DNA from: Bacillus zhangzhouensis | GTDB taxonomy: Bacteria > Bacillota > Bacilli > Bacillales > Bacillaceae | Length of the DNA stretch: 64,000 nucleotides | Reading direction: 5' to 3' | Assembly (NCBI RefSeq): GCF_000715205.1 | Contig: NZ_JOTP01000006.1 | Span: 62,001 to 126,000 of the forward strand | Shown: positions 28,036-38,576 of the stretch, one piece after another | Numbering within the stretch: the first letter of the stretch is position 1 | Layout: the number at the start of each line of letters is the position of its first letter | Made by a program: the position numbers and the translations under genes | The notes under the pieces: model-generated | Told to the model about the DNA's origin: nothing | Database searches by the model: none | What the model saw: only the letters and a program-made list of their open reading frames with translations

Positions 28036-31000
28036 TTATATTTTTAAGTCATCTAATTCGAAAAGAGATACGTCGTCTAATTGCTGGAATGAAGAAGTCA
28101 GTTCGATCTCCTCTAGTCTCACTGCATCTATTGAGACAGCTCGCATGATGTCTTTTAGTAAGCCGGCAATCCGCTGAATGGTTTCCTCTGTGAAAAGCTC
28201 CGTATTATACTCAATCGTTGAAGAGAGACCATCTTCCTGCTCATACGCAATCCACAGTAAATCAAACCGCGACGTTCCTGTCTCATACGGATAATCACTA
28301 AAGGTTAAACCGCCTACCTTCAGTTCTGGCTGATTCATATTTTGCAAAGCGAACACAGCATCAAACAATAGATTCCGGCTGACATTTCGGCTCAGTTGCA
28401 GGTCTTGAACCATTTGTTCATATTGATATTCTTGGTGTCCGAAATCATCGATCACATACGCCTTCACATCGTGAAGGAATTCACGGTACGACATCTCTGC
28501 TTTAGGATATAAACGAAGTGGCAGCATATTGACAAAGATACCGATGACTTGCTGCAGCTCCTCTTGTTTTCTTCCTGCTACTGGAACCCCAACCGTAATA
28601 TCTGATTGCCCGCTTAATTTATGAAGCAAAATCTGATACAAACTTAACAGACCCATAAACAGCGTTGCGTCTTCTTTTAAAATGACCTGTTTAAACGCAT
28701 TCAGCTCCGCTTCTTCAATACGGAACGTATAATGCCCGCCGCGGAATTGTCTCACCTCTGGCCGATCGAAATCTGTTGGCAGATCAAGTGCAGGTGCACC
28801 TTCTAAACGGTTTTTCCAGTAATCACTCGATGCTTTAAGGGCATCAGAAGCAAGCATGTCATTTTGCCATTCTGAAAAATCTTTATATTGAAGAGCTAGA
28901 GGCTCAAGCATCCTTCCGTCATATAACTGCATAAAGTCGTTGACCAAAATATCTTGAGAAAGACCATCTGAGATAATGTGATGCATGTCCAGCATGAGCA
29001 CGAACTCCTCTTCTGACACCTTCATCACACCTACCCTCATCAAGGGAGCCTCACTTAACGTAAAGGCAGTCAAAAATTGTTCAATCACTTGTTTTTGATC
29101 TTCCTCAGATGCTTGTGTCGATCCCTTTGTGAGATCAAACAATGTGACAGCAAACGGCACCTCTTCTTCGATCTTTTGATAAGGCACGCCATTTTCTAGT
29201 ACAAACGCTGTCCGCAAACTTTCGTGACGCTTAATGAGCTGCTGAAATGCCCATTCCAATCTGCTGATATCGAGCTTTCCCTTGATTCGCCCCGCTTTAA
29301 ATTCGTTGTATCCTGTGCTGCTTAAATCCATTTGCTGCATGAGATACAAGCGTTTTTGGGCAGACGACAGAGGATAACGTTCCTTCACTTCGGCTTTTTC
29401 AATCACATGATAAGCCGCTGTATCTGCTTGATCGATATATTCTGCCATTGAACGAATCGTTGGCATTTGGAAGAATTGAGGCAGCGTCAGCTCTACACTG
29501 AATGCGCGATGAATGATGCCAATAAAGGTGATCGCCTTTAAAGAATCACCACCCATTTCAAAGAAATGATCATCTATGCCAATTTCGTCAATCTTAAAGA
29601 AAGCTTGCCAATGTTGACTTAGTTCCTTCTCCAGCTCCGTTTCAGGTGCCACATAATTCGTTGACAGCGCTGGTCGAGAATACAAGATTCCATCTTGTAC
29701 ATGCTCTTCGCCACCCTCTTCTTCACGGGATAAACGATCTACATATCGGTGAATTCGATCATGTAAGTCTGTTGTCGAAATGACAATTTGTTCAACTTGT
29801 TGCAGTGAAAGCAATCGTTCGAAGATCACTCTTCCTTCTTTTTCTGTAATCAACGTTTCGGTGAGGTCATCTCCGATTGGGAGATCCAGCTGCTTACCCT
29901 GTTCAAATTCCCAGCCGTCAAAGCTAATCACAGACCACTGCGTTTGTGAGCGTAGATTGCGTTCATACACGTACGCATCAATGAAATGATTCACAGCTGT
30001 ATAAGCTGTAAAACCAAGTCCGCCCAATATCGGCGACAAAGATGACAGGACAAAGCAGAAATCAAGTGATCGATCACCTAAGGCGGCATCGAGATGAAGT
30101 ACACCGTTCATCTTCGCCTCAAAATGCGACTCTGAGAAAGTGTCATCTGTTTGCTCCATCACCAGGAATGATTGATCGCCTGTCACTCCTGCTGCATAGA
30201 TCACACCGTCAAGCTGACCGTAAGATGCATCCACTGTGTTGATCAATTGCTGGATATCTTCCCGGTGACGAACGTCCACTTTCTTTATCAGAACTTCTGC
30301 GCCAGCCTCTTCTAGTGCCATGACCTTTTGTATTTTTTTCTTGATTGGATCCTGTTCATCATGCGTAGCCAGCCATTCTTGCCACTTGCTCCTATCAGGC
30401 AGTCCAGACCTGCTCGTTAAGATCAATTTCCCCTGCGTTTGCTCGGCCAAAGTCTGAGCGATATTCAATCCAATAAACCCAAGCCCGCCGATTAAAATGT
30501 ACACACCATCTTTTTTAGCCAAATGAGCGTGTCCTGTTTCGGGAACTGAACCTTTCGCATACCTTTTCACATATCGCTTATTCCGTCGATAGACAGTGAG
30601 AAGCTGTCCATACTCCCGGTCTAGTTCATCGCTGATTTGTTTCAACAATCTCTTTTCCTGAACACCATTTTCCACTGGACGATCCACATCAAGAATGCGA
30701 TAACGCAAGGTCGGTGTTTCTTGAGAAATAACCATGGCAGGTCCAAGATGGATCGCTTTTTCAGGATAAAGCACAGGCTCTCCGCCAACGGCATACGTCA
30801 GTGAGGAAAGAACTGTCACCGACACCTTTTGGTCCGAGACATATTTCTTCAGCGCCTGGCCGATATAAAGCAAGGAGTAATAAGCATCTTGCTGCGTATG
30901 CTTCACCCATTCTTCTTCCGTGTGAGATGGTTGTCGATCTGAAAGTCCCCAAAGATGACAAACATCGGTCACATTGATTTGATCATTTATAAGATTCGAT

Positions 31001-34000
31001 ATGAGCTTTTCATAATCAGATGGCTCATGTGAACGAATGGTATAGCTTTTTTCATCATGCTTCGTAAATTGATCTCCTTTATGAACGACAACGTGCTCAT
31101 TCCGTTTCGTCAGAAGTTCATCTGCTACTTTCTTTCCGAAAACAGATGGCTCTGCAAACAAAAGCATGGCTCCGGAAGAGGAAACATCTGATGGCGATGG
31201 CGCACCAGGTAAAAGATCCGCTTCCCAATGAGGGGTATAGAACCATTCTTCCATTTGTTGCTTTCTTCCTGACTGCTTTGGTTTGTCGCGCTTTACACTA
31301 TCTGATGCATCATACCAATAGGAGGTACGATCAAACGCATATGTTGGTAGTGGCATTTTCAGCGGCTGACGGTTCATATGGAATCGATCCCAATCAATGG
31401 ATAACCCGTGTGTCCATAAGCGTCCGATCTGTCCAAGTAAAAATTCAGTATCTGTCACAGCTTGTTTTGCATGTCTTAACACATGGCACACATGCTGATT
31501 CAGTCCATTGAGCGACCGGTTGACCATCACGCTTAAATCTTGTCCTGGTCCAATCTCAATTAATTGAATATTTTCCTCTTGTAAGATATTCGTGATACCT
31601 TCAGCAAAGCGAACCGTATCGGTCATATGCCGTTTCCAATAAGACACATCTCCAGCGCTCGAGTCTGTCATCCAATCTCCTGATAAATTCGAAATGAATG
31701 GAATACGGAGCTGATTGGCTTTCATATGCTGCAATTTTTCTCCGAATTGCTCCGCTGCCTCCTTCATGACATGTGAGTGGGCCGCAATGGTTCCGCCTAA
31801 TCGCATACACATCAATCTGTTGTTCTTCAGTTCTTTTTCAAATTCACTGATCGACTCTTCAAGCCCTGACACGATACATGAGGAATCATTGACAACCGCA
31901 AGAGAAACTTCCTTTGGAAGCATCGGTTTCAACTCTGCTTCAGGTAACGGAACACTCATCATCACGCCTGCTGGTGACGCCTGCATGGCGTTCGCGCGGT
32001 AGGCGACCATGGACATCGCATCTTTTAAGCTGAATACTCCAGATATAGCTGCTGCCGTTAATTCGCCAAAGCTATAACCGATCATTGCATCAGGACGAAT
32101 GCCCCAATCAATGAAGAGCATTGAGAGTGCATATTCAATCGCAAAAATGGCTGGCTGTGCATACTGAGTGCTTGCCAATTTTTCACGTGCCTTTTCCGTT
32201 TCAGCCGCTAATGGATAAAGAATACGGGCAAGACTTCGCCCTGTTGCTTCTTCATATGCTTTAAAACAAGCATCCATTTGCTCCTTGAAATAAGGCTCTT
32301 CTTGATACAAATCTAATCCCATATTGAGGTATTGATTGCCTTGCCCTGAAAACATAAAAATAATCTTCTGTTTTTCAATATGCGAATGCATGAGCTTTCC
32401 AATGCCCTTGCCTTGCTTTTCTGTTAACACACGCAAGGCATCTTCTCTGCTTCCGGCAACAAATGTTTGACGGAAACTAAAGGATTGTCTGCCTTTTTGC
32501 AGGGTATATGCTGCGTCTGCCAAATTGATAGAAGGCGTGTTTTCAATTTGGTTCACGAGATTTTCTTTCATTCTTTCCATGCTCGTTTTACTCTTTGCTG
32601 ATAGGACAAGCAGCTCAGCAGAACGAGGCATTTGCTTACGATCTCTTTGTGGTGCTTCTTCTAATATGACATGTGCATTTGTTCCACCCATTCCAAATGA
32701 GCTCACCCCAGCCCGGCGTAAATGCGAAGCTGGCTGTTTCCAGTCGGTCAACTCGGTGTTCACAAAGAATGGGCTATGCTCAAATGCGATGTTTTCATTG
32801 GCCTTTTTGAAGTGAAGGCTTGGTACAAATGTATGATGCTGAAGCGAAAGCACGGCTTTGATCAAGCCAGCCGCTCCTGCTGCTGCATCCAAATGTCCAA
32901 TATTTGTTTTCACAGACCCAATGCGGCAAAACTGTGTTTTCTCTGTTTGGAAGGCTTTTGTGAGCGCCTCTATTTCTATCGGATCACCAAGAGACGTTCC
33001 TGTTCCGTGTGTTTCCACATATTCAATCGTATTTGGTGAAACATCTGCCTGATGTAAAGCATCCTGAATGACACGAGTCTGTCCTTCCACGCTTGGTGCA
33101 TTGAAGCCAACCTTTTGATCACCATCATTGTTGATGGCAGAACCCTTAATGACCGCATAAATATGGTCACCATCTTCTATGGCTTCACTAAGCGCTTTTA
33201 AAGCAACAAGACCAACGCCATCTCCGCCCACTGTTCCATCTGCTTGATCGTCAAAGGCGCGGCAATGACCATCGCTTGATTTCACCATGTTCTGCTGATA
33301 TATGTAGCCTGATTTTACTGGGTGCAAGATCGACACACCTCCCGCAAGCGCTACATCTGAATCACCGTTTGCAATGGATTGACAAGCCAAATGCAGGGCG
33401 ACCAAAGAGGTCGAACAAGCGGTTTGAAGCGTCAGTGCCGGTCCCTTCAAATTCAATTTATGGGCAATCCTTGTACTCACGGTATACGTATCATTGAGTG
33501 AACCCACTTCAAACAGCTCTGACATACTGCTATCAAGGGAAGAGGCAAATCGCTGAATCCATTGAAAATTCGATGTGGACCCAGTAAACAACCCGACCTT
33601 ACCTGGATAATCTTCCTGTACGTATCCTGCGTCTTCTAGGGCTTTATAGGCGTACTCATGTAACAGGCGGATTTGAGGATCCATCATTTCTGCCTGACCT
33701 GGCGAATAGCCGAAGAAGGATGCGTCAAATAAATCAGGTCCATCAATCACACCTTTTGCTCTCACATAATCGGAACGTTCGAAGGTTTGACGGTCAATTC
33801 CAGCTTCGAGCAGTTCTTCATCGGAAAAGAATGAAATCGATTCTTCTCCTTTCTTCAAATTTCGCCAAAATGCCTCAACATTTTTCGCACCAGGGAATTT
33901 ACCTGCCATTCCAATAATCGCAATTGGCTCGTTATCTTTTCTTCTCTTTTGGTTCGCAGGCTGCGTGCCTGCTGTTTCCTGCTCTGATGCGCCGCTTAAA

Positions 34001-37000
34001 TACGCCGCAAGCTCTCTAATCGTCGGACGACGGAACATTTCTACCATTGGAATGCTTTGATTTAATTGCTTAGCCAGCTGCTGGTTGACATGGATCAGAT
34101 TGAGAGAATGCCCGCCAATGTCAAAGAATTTGTCATGTACGCTTACCTCAGCTAAACCGAGGACTTTTTTCCAAATGTCCTGAATGACCTTCTCTGTTTC
34201 AGAAAGATTGTCAGAGCCCACCAGCTTTTTCGTTTGCTGTTCCTGTTTCAAAGCAGGCAGCGCCCGTTTATCTAGCTTGCCATTAGCAGTCAGCGGCATA
34301 TCATCCAATTGAACAAAGTGAGATGGGATCATATAATCCGGTAGCTGATCAGCCAATGCTTGTTTCATTGCAGATTGATCGAGTATGGCTGTCGTGACAA
34401 CATATGCTGCCAAACATGGTGTACCAGAAACATCTGGCTTTACAACGACAGCTGCTGCTTTGACCCCTGGCTGTTCATTCAGCCAGAATTCAATTTCACC
34501 TGTTTCGATACGATAGCCTCTCAGCTTCACTTGATCATCATTTCGTCCTAAAAACTGAATAAGTCCATTAGGCAGGATGCGGGCTGCATCACCTGTTTTA
34601 TAAATTTTTTCACCTGGCTGGAAAGGGTGGTCGACAAATCGCTCTTCGGTTAGTTCTGGGCGATTCAAATAACCTTTTGCGACACCTTTCCCCCCAATGT
34701 ATAATTCACCGACGGTCCCTTCCGGCATGAGATTCATATGTCTATCAAAAAGAAGGATATCTGTATTCTGTGCGGGCTTACCGATTGGTACATATACGTC
34801 TTGATCACGGTCTTGGTCATATCGATGAATCATGCAGCCAACAACCGTTTCAGTCGGTCCATATTCATTTACAATTTCAATTGGCTGTGGGAATGATTGC
34901 TGAATGGATTTCGCTAGAGATGTTTCCAGTTGTTCTCCGCCTAAAATGAAGCATTTCATTTGGCTATCTGGGAAAGACAGATGTTTAATAAACTGTAAAT
35001 GAGATGGTGTGAGTTTCATCACATGTACGCGATTATCTTTTATGATGTCTTCAACAAGCAGCTGCCGGTTTTCATGGTGATAAATCATGATGGTATTTCC
35101 TGAAATCAGTGGTGTGAAAATAGAAGTAACCGTCAGGTCAAATGACAGTGAAGTATACAAAGCAAAATGCCTTGTTTCTCCTCGAACATATACTTGTTTC
35201 GCCCAATCAATATAGTTGACTAAGCCAAGATGGTGAATGAGTACACCTTTAGGTCTTCCTGTCGTTCCTGATGTATAAATGCAGTAGGCTGTTTGATCTG
35301 AGGTGATGGCTGTTGCCAGGTTGTCTGATGGTCCGGTGTATAGATCCGGCTGTGTGATATCAATTTTTTCTCCGTTATAGGCATACGTAAGCCCGTTAAT
35401 CGAATGTGTTAGGAGCCATTCTACTCCGCTGTCTTCTAATAGATACTCTATTCGTTCCTGCGGGTATTCAGGATCAATTGGCACGTAAGCACCGCCAGCT
35501 TTTAAAATGGCTAAGCATGCCGTAACCATTTCAATGGAATGCTCTGCTAAAATACCAACACGCTGCTCCTGTTTGACCCCTTTCTTTTGTAAATAATGTG
35601 CGAGCTGATTCACTCTCTTATTGAGTTGTTCATATGTAACCGTCGTATCGCCAAACTCAACTGCCGCTGCCGCTGGCGTTCGTTCCACTTGTTCTTCAAA
35701 TAGGTCAATCACCGTCGGTTCATTGCTAGACGTTGCCCCGCCATATTGACGAAAGACCGCTAGCTGCTTTTCTTTCTCTTCTTCTGATAGCAGCTGTAAT
35801 TGAGCTGTAGATTTGTGCGGATGAGCACAGGCATCTGACAAGAGATGAAGAAAATGCTGACACCACTTTTCGATTTGTTCAGCTGAAAAACTGACGGGGT
35901 TATACACTAATGAGAAATGCAGCTGATCATCAAACGCCTGAACACTGAGCGTAAGATCGAATTCCGTCTGCTCTGACATCTCAAATCCACGAATACGGAC
36001 AGGATGATCGCTTTTCGTTAGCATTCGATCAAGTGGATAGTTTTCAATGACGACGATTGAATCAAATAACGATTGCTCTGCCGTCATCCCTGCATACTTC
36101 TTTAAATCAGATAGCGGTGTATGTTCATATTCATTTCTCACAGCTACCTCACGACTGACTTCTTGCATATGTTCAAGAATCGGCCGCTCCTGTTCGAATG
36201 AGACCCGCAGTGGTAATGTGTTAATGAACAGGCCTGTCATCTTTTCAATATGAGGGACTTCCGCATTTCTTCCTGATACTGTTGTTCCAAACACAATATC
36301 ATCTTGGTTCGCATATTTTGATAGCAAAACGCCCCACAGCGTATACATCACAGATGCCAATGTCACATCATGTTTATTCGTGAATTCGCTCAGGCTCTCA
36401 GCAATAGAAGCATCCACTTGATATTCATATTTGTGAAAGGCTCCTGAAGCTTCATGTATGCTACCTGACTTCGGAAGCAGTTCTGCATAACTCCATCCTT
36501 TGAAAACATTTTTCCAATAGGAAGCCTGCGCTTCTGTCTGTTGAAGGCTGTTCTGCTGCCATTTGACAAATGATTGGTAGGACGGCCTTTGTTCAAGAAG
36601 AGGTTTGTCCCCATTTGATAAACGCTCATATGCACTCATCCAATCACTTAATACAATCCCAAGGCTCCATCCATCCAATAAAATGTGGTGGAAGCTAATG
36701 AGAACCCAGCTGACTTCTTCATTTACCTCACATAACGTCAGGCGAAATGGGACTTGCTGTAGATCAAAACGTTCTTCTCGGTCCTGTGTCGCCACTTCCT
36801 CTTTCAGCAGATGAAGAGGCTGCCTAGCTTGAGTCAAATCACGATATCGAATGTCAGGCTGATGCTGCTTCAGAACAATTTGTACAGGCCTTGCGAGCTC
36901 CTGCCATCTAAACAATGTTCTAAGCATTTCATGCTGTTTGGTGACATTCGCCCAAGATTGTTCAAAGATTTCTCGATCAAGCGGTCCACCTATCTGGATC

Positions 37001-37131
37001 AGCAGTTGTTCAAAATAAGCCGTTCCGTTTGGTTCCATTAAATGATGAAACAGCAGTCCTTCTTGGATCGTAGTGATACCTAACATATTTTCAATGTTCT
37101 GTTTATCCAGCTTCTGCGGCTTTAAAGCCAT
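28036..37131 (-). CDS. amiI: AmiI, hybrid NRPS-PKS: C-A(Asn)-T-KS-AT(hydroxymalonyl)-KR-ACP-C
   Basis: This 3031-residue protein has C 15-440 (HHILLDG at 148-154; start MLGITTIQEGLLFHH, the type that accepts D-residues), A 475-955, T (Ser1009), KS 1068-1495 (Cys1239), AT 1590-1930, KR about 1960-2450 (Tyr2377, Asn2381), ACP (Ser2530) and a complete second C domain 2585-3000 (HHIISDG at 2717-2723). The A-domain code D665 L666 T669 K706 I729 G731 E756 V764 G765 is the known asparagine code. The AT has GYSFG (1685-1689) instead of GHSxG and IAAH (1782-1785) instead of HAFH, which fits an unusual extender such as hydroxymalonyl-ACP. The KR cofactor motif is IGGLGFIG rather than TGGLGGIG. It starts 19 bases after amiH with AAAGGAGATGAT. 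Confidence 0.92.
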   Translation of the reverse strand: MALKPQKLDKQNIENMLGITTIQEGLLFHHLMEPNGTAYFEQLLIQIGGPLDREIFEQSWANVTKQHEMLRTLFRWQELARPVQIVLKQHQPDIRYRDLTQARQPLHLLKEEVATQDREERFDLQQVPFRLTLCEVNEEVSWVLISFHHILLDGWSLGIVLSDWMSAYERLSNGDKPLLEQRPSYQSFVKWQQNSLQQTEAQASYWKNVFKGWSYAELLPKSGSIHEASGAFHKYEYQVDASIAESLSEFTNKHDVTLASVMYTLWGVLLSKYANQDDIVFGTTVSGRNAEVPHIEKMTGLFINTLPLRVSFEQERPILEHMQEVSREVAVRNEYEHTPLSDLKKYAGMTAEQSLFDSIVVIENYPLDRMLTKSDHPVRIRGFEMSEQTEFDLTLSVQAFDDQLHFSLVYNPVSFSAEQIEKWCQHFLHLLSDACAHPHKSTAQLQLLSEEEKEKQLAVFRQYGGATSSNEPTVIDLFEEQVERTPAAAAVEFGDTTVTYEQLNKRVNQLAHYLQKKGVKQEQRVGILAEHSIEMVTACLAILKAGGAYVPIDPEYPQERIEYLLEDSGVEWLLTHSINGLTYAYNGEKIDITQPDLYTGPSDNLATAITSDQTAYCIYTSGTTGRPKGVLIHHLGLVNYIDWAKQVYVRGETRHFALYTSLSFDLTVTSIFTPLISGNTIMIYHHENRQLLVEDIIKDNRVHVMKLTPSHLQFIKHLSFPDSQMKCFILGGEQLETSLAKSIQQSFPQPIEIVNEYGPTETVVGCMIHRYDQDRDQDVYVPIGKPAQNTDILLFDRHMNLMPEGTVGELYIGGKGVAKGYLNRPELTEERFVDHPFQPGEKIYKTGDAARILPNGLIQFLGRNDDQVKLRGYRIETGEIEFWLNEQPGVKAAAVVVKPDVSGTPCLAAYVVTTAILDQSAMKQALADQLPDYMIPSHFVQLDDMPLTANGKLDKRALPALKQEQQTKKLVGSDNLSETEKVIQDIWKKVLGLAEVSVHDKFFDIGGHSLNLIHVNQQLAKQLNQSIPMVEMFRRPTIRELAAYLSGASEQETAGTQPANQKRRKDNEPIAIIGMAGKFPGAKNVEAFWRNLKKGEESISFFSDEELLEAGIDRQTFERSDYVRAKGVIDGPDLFDASFFGYSPGQAEMMDPQIRLLHEYAYKALEDAGYVQEDYPGKVGLFTGSTSNFQWIQRFASSLDSSMSELFEVGSLNDTYTVSTRIAHKLNLKGPALTLQTACSTSLVALHLACQSIANGDSDVALAGGVSILHPVKSGYIYQQNMVKSSDGHCRAFDDQADGTVGGDGVGLVALKALSEAIEDGDHIYAVIKGSAINNDGDQKVGFNAPSVEGQTRVIQDALHQADVSPNTIEYVETHGTGTSLGDPIEIEALTKAFQTEKTQFCRIGSVKTNIGHLDAAAGAAGLIKAVLSLQHHTFVPSLHFKKANENIAFEHSPFFVNTELTDWKQPASHLRRAGVSSFGMGGTNAHVILEEAPQRDRKQMPRSAELLVLSAKSKTSMERMKENLVNQIENTPSINLADAAYTLQKGRQSFSFRQTFVAGSREDALRVLTEKQGKGIGKLMHSHIEKQKIIFMFSGQGNQYLNMGLDLYQEEPYFKEQMDACFKAYEEATGRSLARILYPLAAETEKAREKLASTQYAQPAIFAIEYALSMLFIDWGIRPDAMIGYSFGELTAAAISGVFSLKDAMSMVAYRANAMQASPAGVMMSVPLPEAELKPMLPKEVSLAVVNDSSCIVSGLEESISEFEKELKNNRLMCMRLGGTIAAHSHVMKEAAEQFGEKLQHMKANQLRIPFISNLSGDWMTDSSAGDVSYWKRHMTDTVRFAEGITNILQEENIQLIEIGPGQDLSVMVNRSLNGLNQHVCHVLRHAKQAVTDTEFLLGQIGRLWTHGLSIDWDRFHMNRQPLKMPLPTYAFDRTSYWYDASDSVKRDKPKQSGRKQQMEEWFYTPHWEADLLPGAPSPSDVSSSGAMLLFAEPSVFGKKVADELLTKRNEHVVVHKGDQFTKHDEKSYTIRSHEPSDYEKLISNLINDQINVTDVCHLWGLSDRQPSHTEEEWVKHTQQDAYYSLLYIGQALKKYVSDQKVSVTVLSSLTYAVGGEPVLYPEKAIHLGPAMVISQETPTLRYRILDVDRPVENGVQEKRLLKQISDELDREYGQLLTVYRRNKRYVKRYAKGSVPETGHAHLAKKDGVYILIGGLGFIGLNIAQTLAEQTQGKLILTSRSGLPDRSKWQEWLATHDEQDPIKKKIQKVMALEEAGAEVLIKKVDVRHREDIQQLINTVDASYGQLDGVIYAAGVTGDQSFLVMEQTDDTFSESHFEAKMNGVLHLDAALGDRSLDFCFVLSSLSPILGGLGFTAYTAVNHFIDAYVYERNLRSQTQWSVISFDGWEFEQGKQLDLPIGDDLTETLITEKEGRVIFERLLSLQQVEQIVISTTDLHDRIHRYVDRLSREEEGGEEHVQDGILYSRPALSTNYVAPETELEKELSQHWQAFFKIDEIGIDDHFFEMGGDSLKAITFIGIIHRAFSVELTLPQFFQMPTIRSMAEYIDQADTAAYHVIEKAEVKERYPLSSAQKRLYLMQQMDLSSTGYNEFKAGRIKGKLDISRLEWAFQQLIKRHESLRTAFVLENGVPYQKIEEEVPFAVTLFDLTKGSTQASEEDQKQVIEQFLTAFTLSEAPLMRVGVMKVSEEEFVLMLDMHHIISDGLSQDILVNDFMQLYDGRMLEPLALQYKDFSEWQNDMLASDALKASSDYWKNRLEGAPALDLPTDFDRPEVRQFRGGHYTFRIEEAELNAFKQVILKEDATLFMGLLSLYQILLHKLSGQSDITVGVPVAGRKQEELQQVIGIFVNMLPLRLYPKAEMSYREFLHDVKAYVIDDFGHQEYQYEQMVQDLQLSRNVSRNLLFDAVFALQNMNQPELKVGGLTFSDYPYETGTSRFDLLWIAYEQEDGLSSTIEYNTELFTEETIQRIAGLLKDIMRAVSIDAVRLEEIELTSSFQQLDDVSLFELDDLKI

Positions 37132-37150
37132 GGGATCATCTCCTTTCTCT

Positions 37151-38293
37151 CTAAGAATGTTTCACGAAATAATGGCGTAAACCATAGTTAGCAATGACTT
37201 GCTGCTGAATTTGAGAAGTGCCTTCAATAATTTCAAGCACCTTCGCTTCACGATACAGTCTTGAAGCTGAATTTTCCCGGCTAAATCCGCTTCCACCATG
37301 GATTTGGACATTTGTATTTGTAATGTCAACGGCGATTTTGGATGTGAAATATTTTGCAATTGATGTCTCTGTGATGGCATCAGGATGCTGCGCTTGTCTC
37401 ATTTCTCCAGCCTTTAAGCATAAGGCTTTCGCTGCATGGAGCTGGGTGACTGCATCTCCGATCATGCCTTTGATCATTTGATGCTTATACAGTTTTTCAT
37501 TAAATTGTGTTCTTTTACGTGAATACGTGACGAGAGAATCAACGGCTTCTTGTGCAATGGCGAGCCCTGCCCAAGCGACACTGTATCTTCCATGATCTAA
37601 AGCAAGTGACACCACATGGTTAAATCCGCCCCCAACTGGTCCTAAGACACAGTCTTCATGCACCTGTACATGATCGAGGGTGATTTCTGCTAAATAAGAC
37701 GCTCGGTTGGCCATCATTCCTGTAATTCTCTCAATCTCTACGCCTGGCTGATCTCGCTCGACAAGGAATGCGGTGACTTGTTCGCCTTCTCTAGCAATCA
37801 CAATAAAGAAATCCGCAATCGCTCCAAAGGAAATCCACTTTTTCTTCCCATTCAAGACATAAGAGTGTCCATCCTTTTGATAGCTTGTTTCAACATGATT
37901 GGCATCTGATCCAATATTCGGCTCTGACAAAGCAAAGGCACCGATTTTTTCCCCTTTGGCTAATGCAACGAGCCAGCCTTGTTTTTGGTCTTCTGTTCCA
38001 TAACGAAGAATGGCTTCTCCTACAAGAGAATTCACTGTCAATAATGTCCGTACATTACAGCAAGCTTTCCCCACTTGTTCAGTGAACTGCCCATACACAA
38101 TCGGATCAAGCCCCATCCCTTGATAGGATGATGGGATACCTGCTGCCAAGTAGCCTCTTTTCGCCATATCTCGAATCAGCGACTCCGGCAAATGTTCTGT
38201 TTCATCGAATTCATTGGCAAACGGGCGGATATGTTCATCGCAATACTGTCGTATTTCCTCAATGGCATCGATTGTTTGTTCAGCTGTTTTCAT
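37151..38293 (-). CDS. amiH: AmiH, acyl-CoA dehydrogenase-like oxidase for hydroxymalonyl-ACP
   Basis: The protein has about 380 residues and the full acyl-CoA dehydrogenase fold. Visible features are GAFALSEPNIGSDA, KKWISFGAIADFFIV and a C-terminal QIHGGSGFSREN region. With AmiE, AmiF and AmiG it forms the four-gene set known from zwittermicin and xenocoumacin pathways, which oxidises glyceryl-ACP to hydroxymalonyl-ACP. No O-methyltransferase is present, which argues against methoxymalonyl. I chose the ATG at 38291-38293, which has AGGGGGCGG upstream and overlaps amiG by 14 bases; an ATG at 38323 has no such site. The letter H is assigned from gene order. Confidence 0.85.
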   Translation of the reverse strand: MKTAEQTIDAIEEIRQYCDEHIRPFANEFDETEHLPESLIRDMAKRGYLAAGIPSSYQGMGLDPIVYGQFTEQVGKACCNVRTLLTVNSLVGEAILRYGTEDQKQGWLVALAKGEKIGAFALSEPNIGSDANHVETSYQKDGHSYVLNGKKKWISFGAIADFFIVIAREGEQVTAFLVERDQPGVEIERITGMMANRASYLAEITLDHVQVHEDCVLGPVGGGFNHVVSLALDHGRYSVAWAGLAIAQEAVDSLVTYSRKRTQFNEKLYKHQMIKGMIGDAVTQLHAAKALCLKAGEMRQAQHPDAITETSIAKYFTSKIAVDITNTNVQIHGGSGFSRENSASRLYREAKVLEIIEGTSQIQQQVIANYGLRHYFVKHS

Positions 38294-38549
38294 GAAGGGC
38301 CGCCCCCTGTTGTTTTTTTTCAATTAAGGAGACAATGCGATTGACCGTACTAAAATTGGCAATGTCGAGGTCTTCGTTGTCTAACTGGAAGTGAAAGTCA
38401 TGTTCAATGTAGTTCACTAGTTTCATCGCAAAAAGAGAATTGACAAAGCCTTGTTCAAAAATGTGATCATCATTTCCTAACTCAATTTCTTCATCAAATA
38501 CCACTAGATTTTGCTCGATATATGCTCTTACTTGTTCGTGTAGGTTCAT
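38280..38549 (-). CDS. amiG: AmiG, discrete acyl carrier protein
   Basis: This 89-residue carrier protein has the phosphopantetheine attachment serine at Ser38 in GFVNSLFAMKL. It should carry the three-carbon unit loaded by AmiF while AmiH and AmiE oxidise it, and then offer it to the AmiI AT. A GAGGAG site precedes the ATG. It starts 27 bases after amiF and overlaps the start of amiH. The letter is assigned from gene order. Confidence 0.88.
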   Translation of the reverse strand: MNLHEQVRAYIEQNLVVFDEEIELGNDDHIFEQGFVNSLFAMKLVNYIEHDFHFQLDNEDLDIANFSTVNRIVSLIEKKQQGAALHENS

Positions 38550-38576
38550 GATTCAATCTCCTCGCTTTTCGCTTTT

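Noticed and set aside
7194-37131. A trans-AT polyketide system such as bacillaene
   Set aside because: Most modules carry complete integrated AT domains, there is no discrete AT gene, and the KS-AT-KR-ACP order is cis-AT. Only one module has lost its AT.
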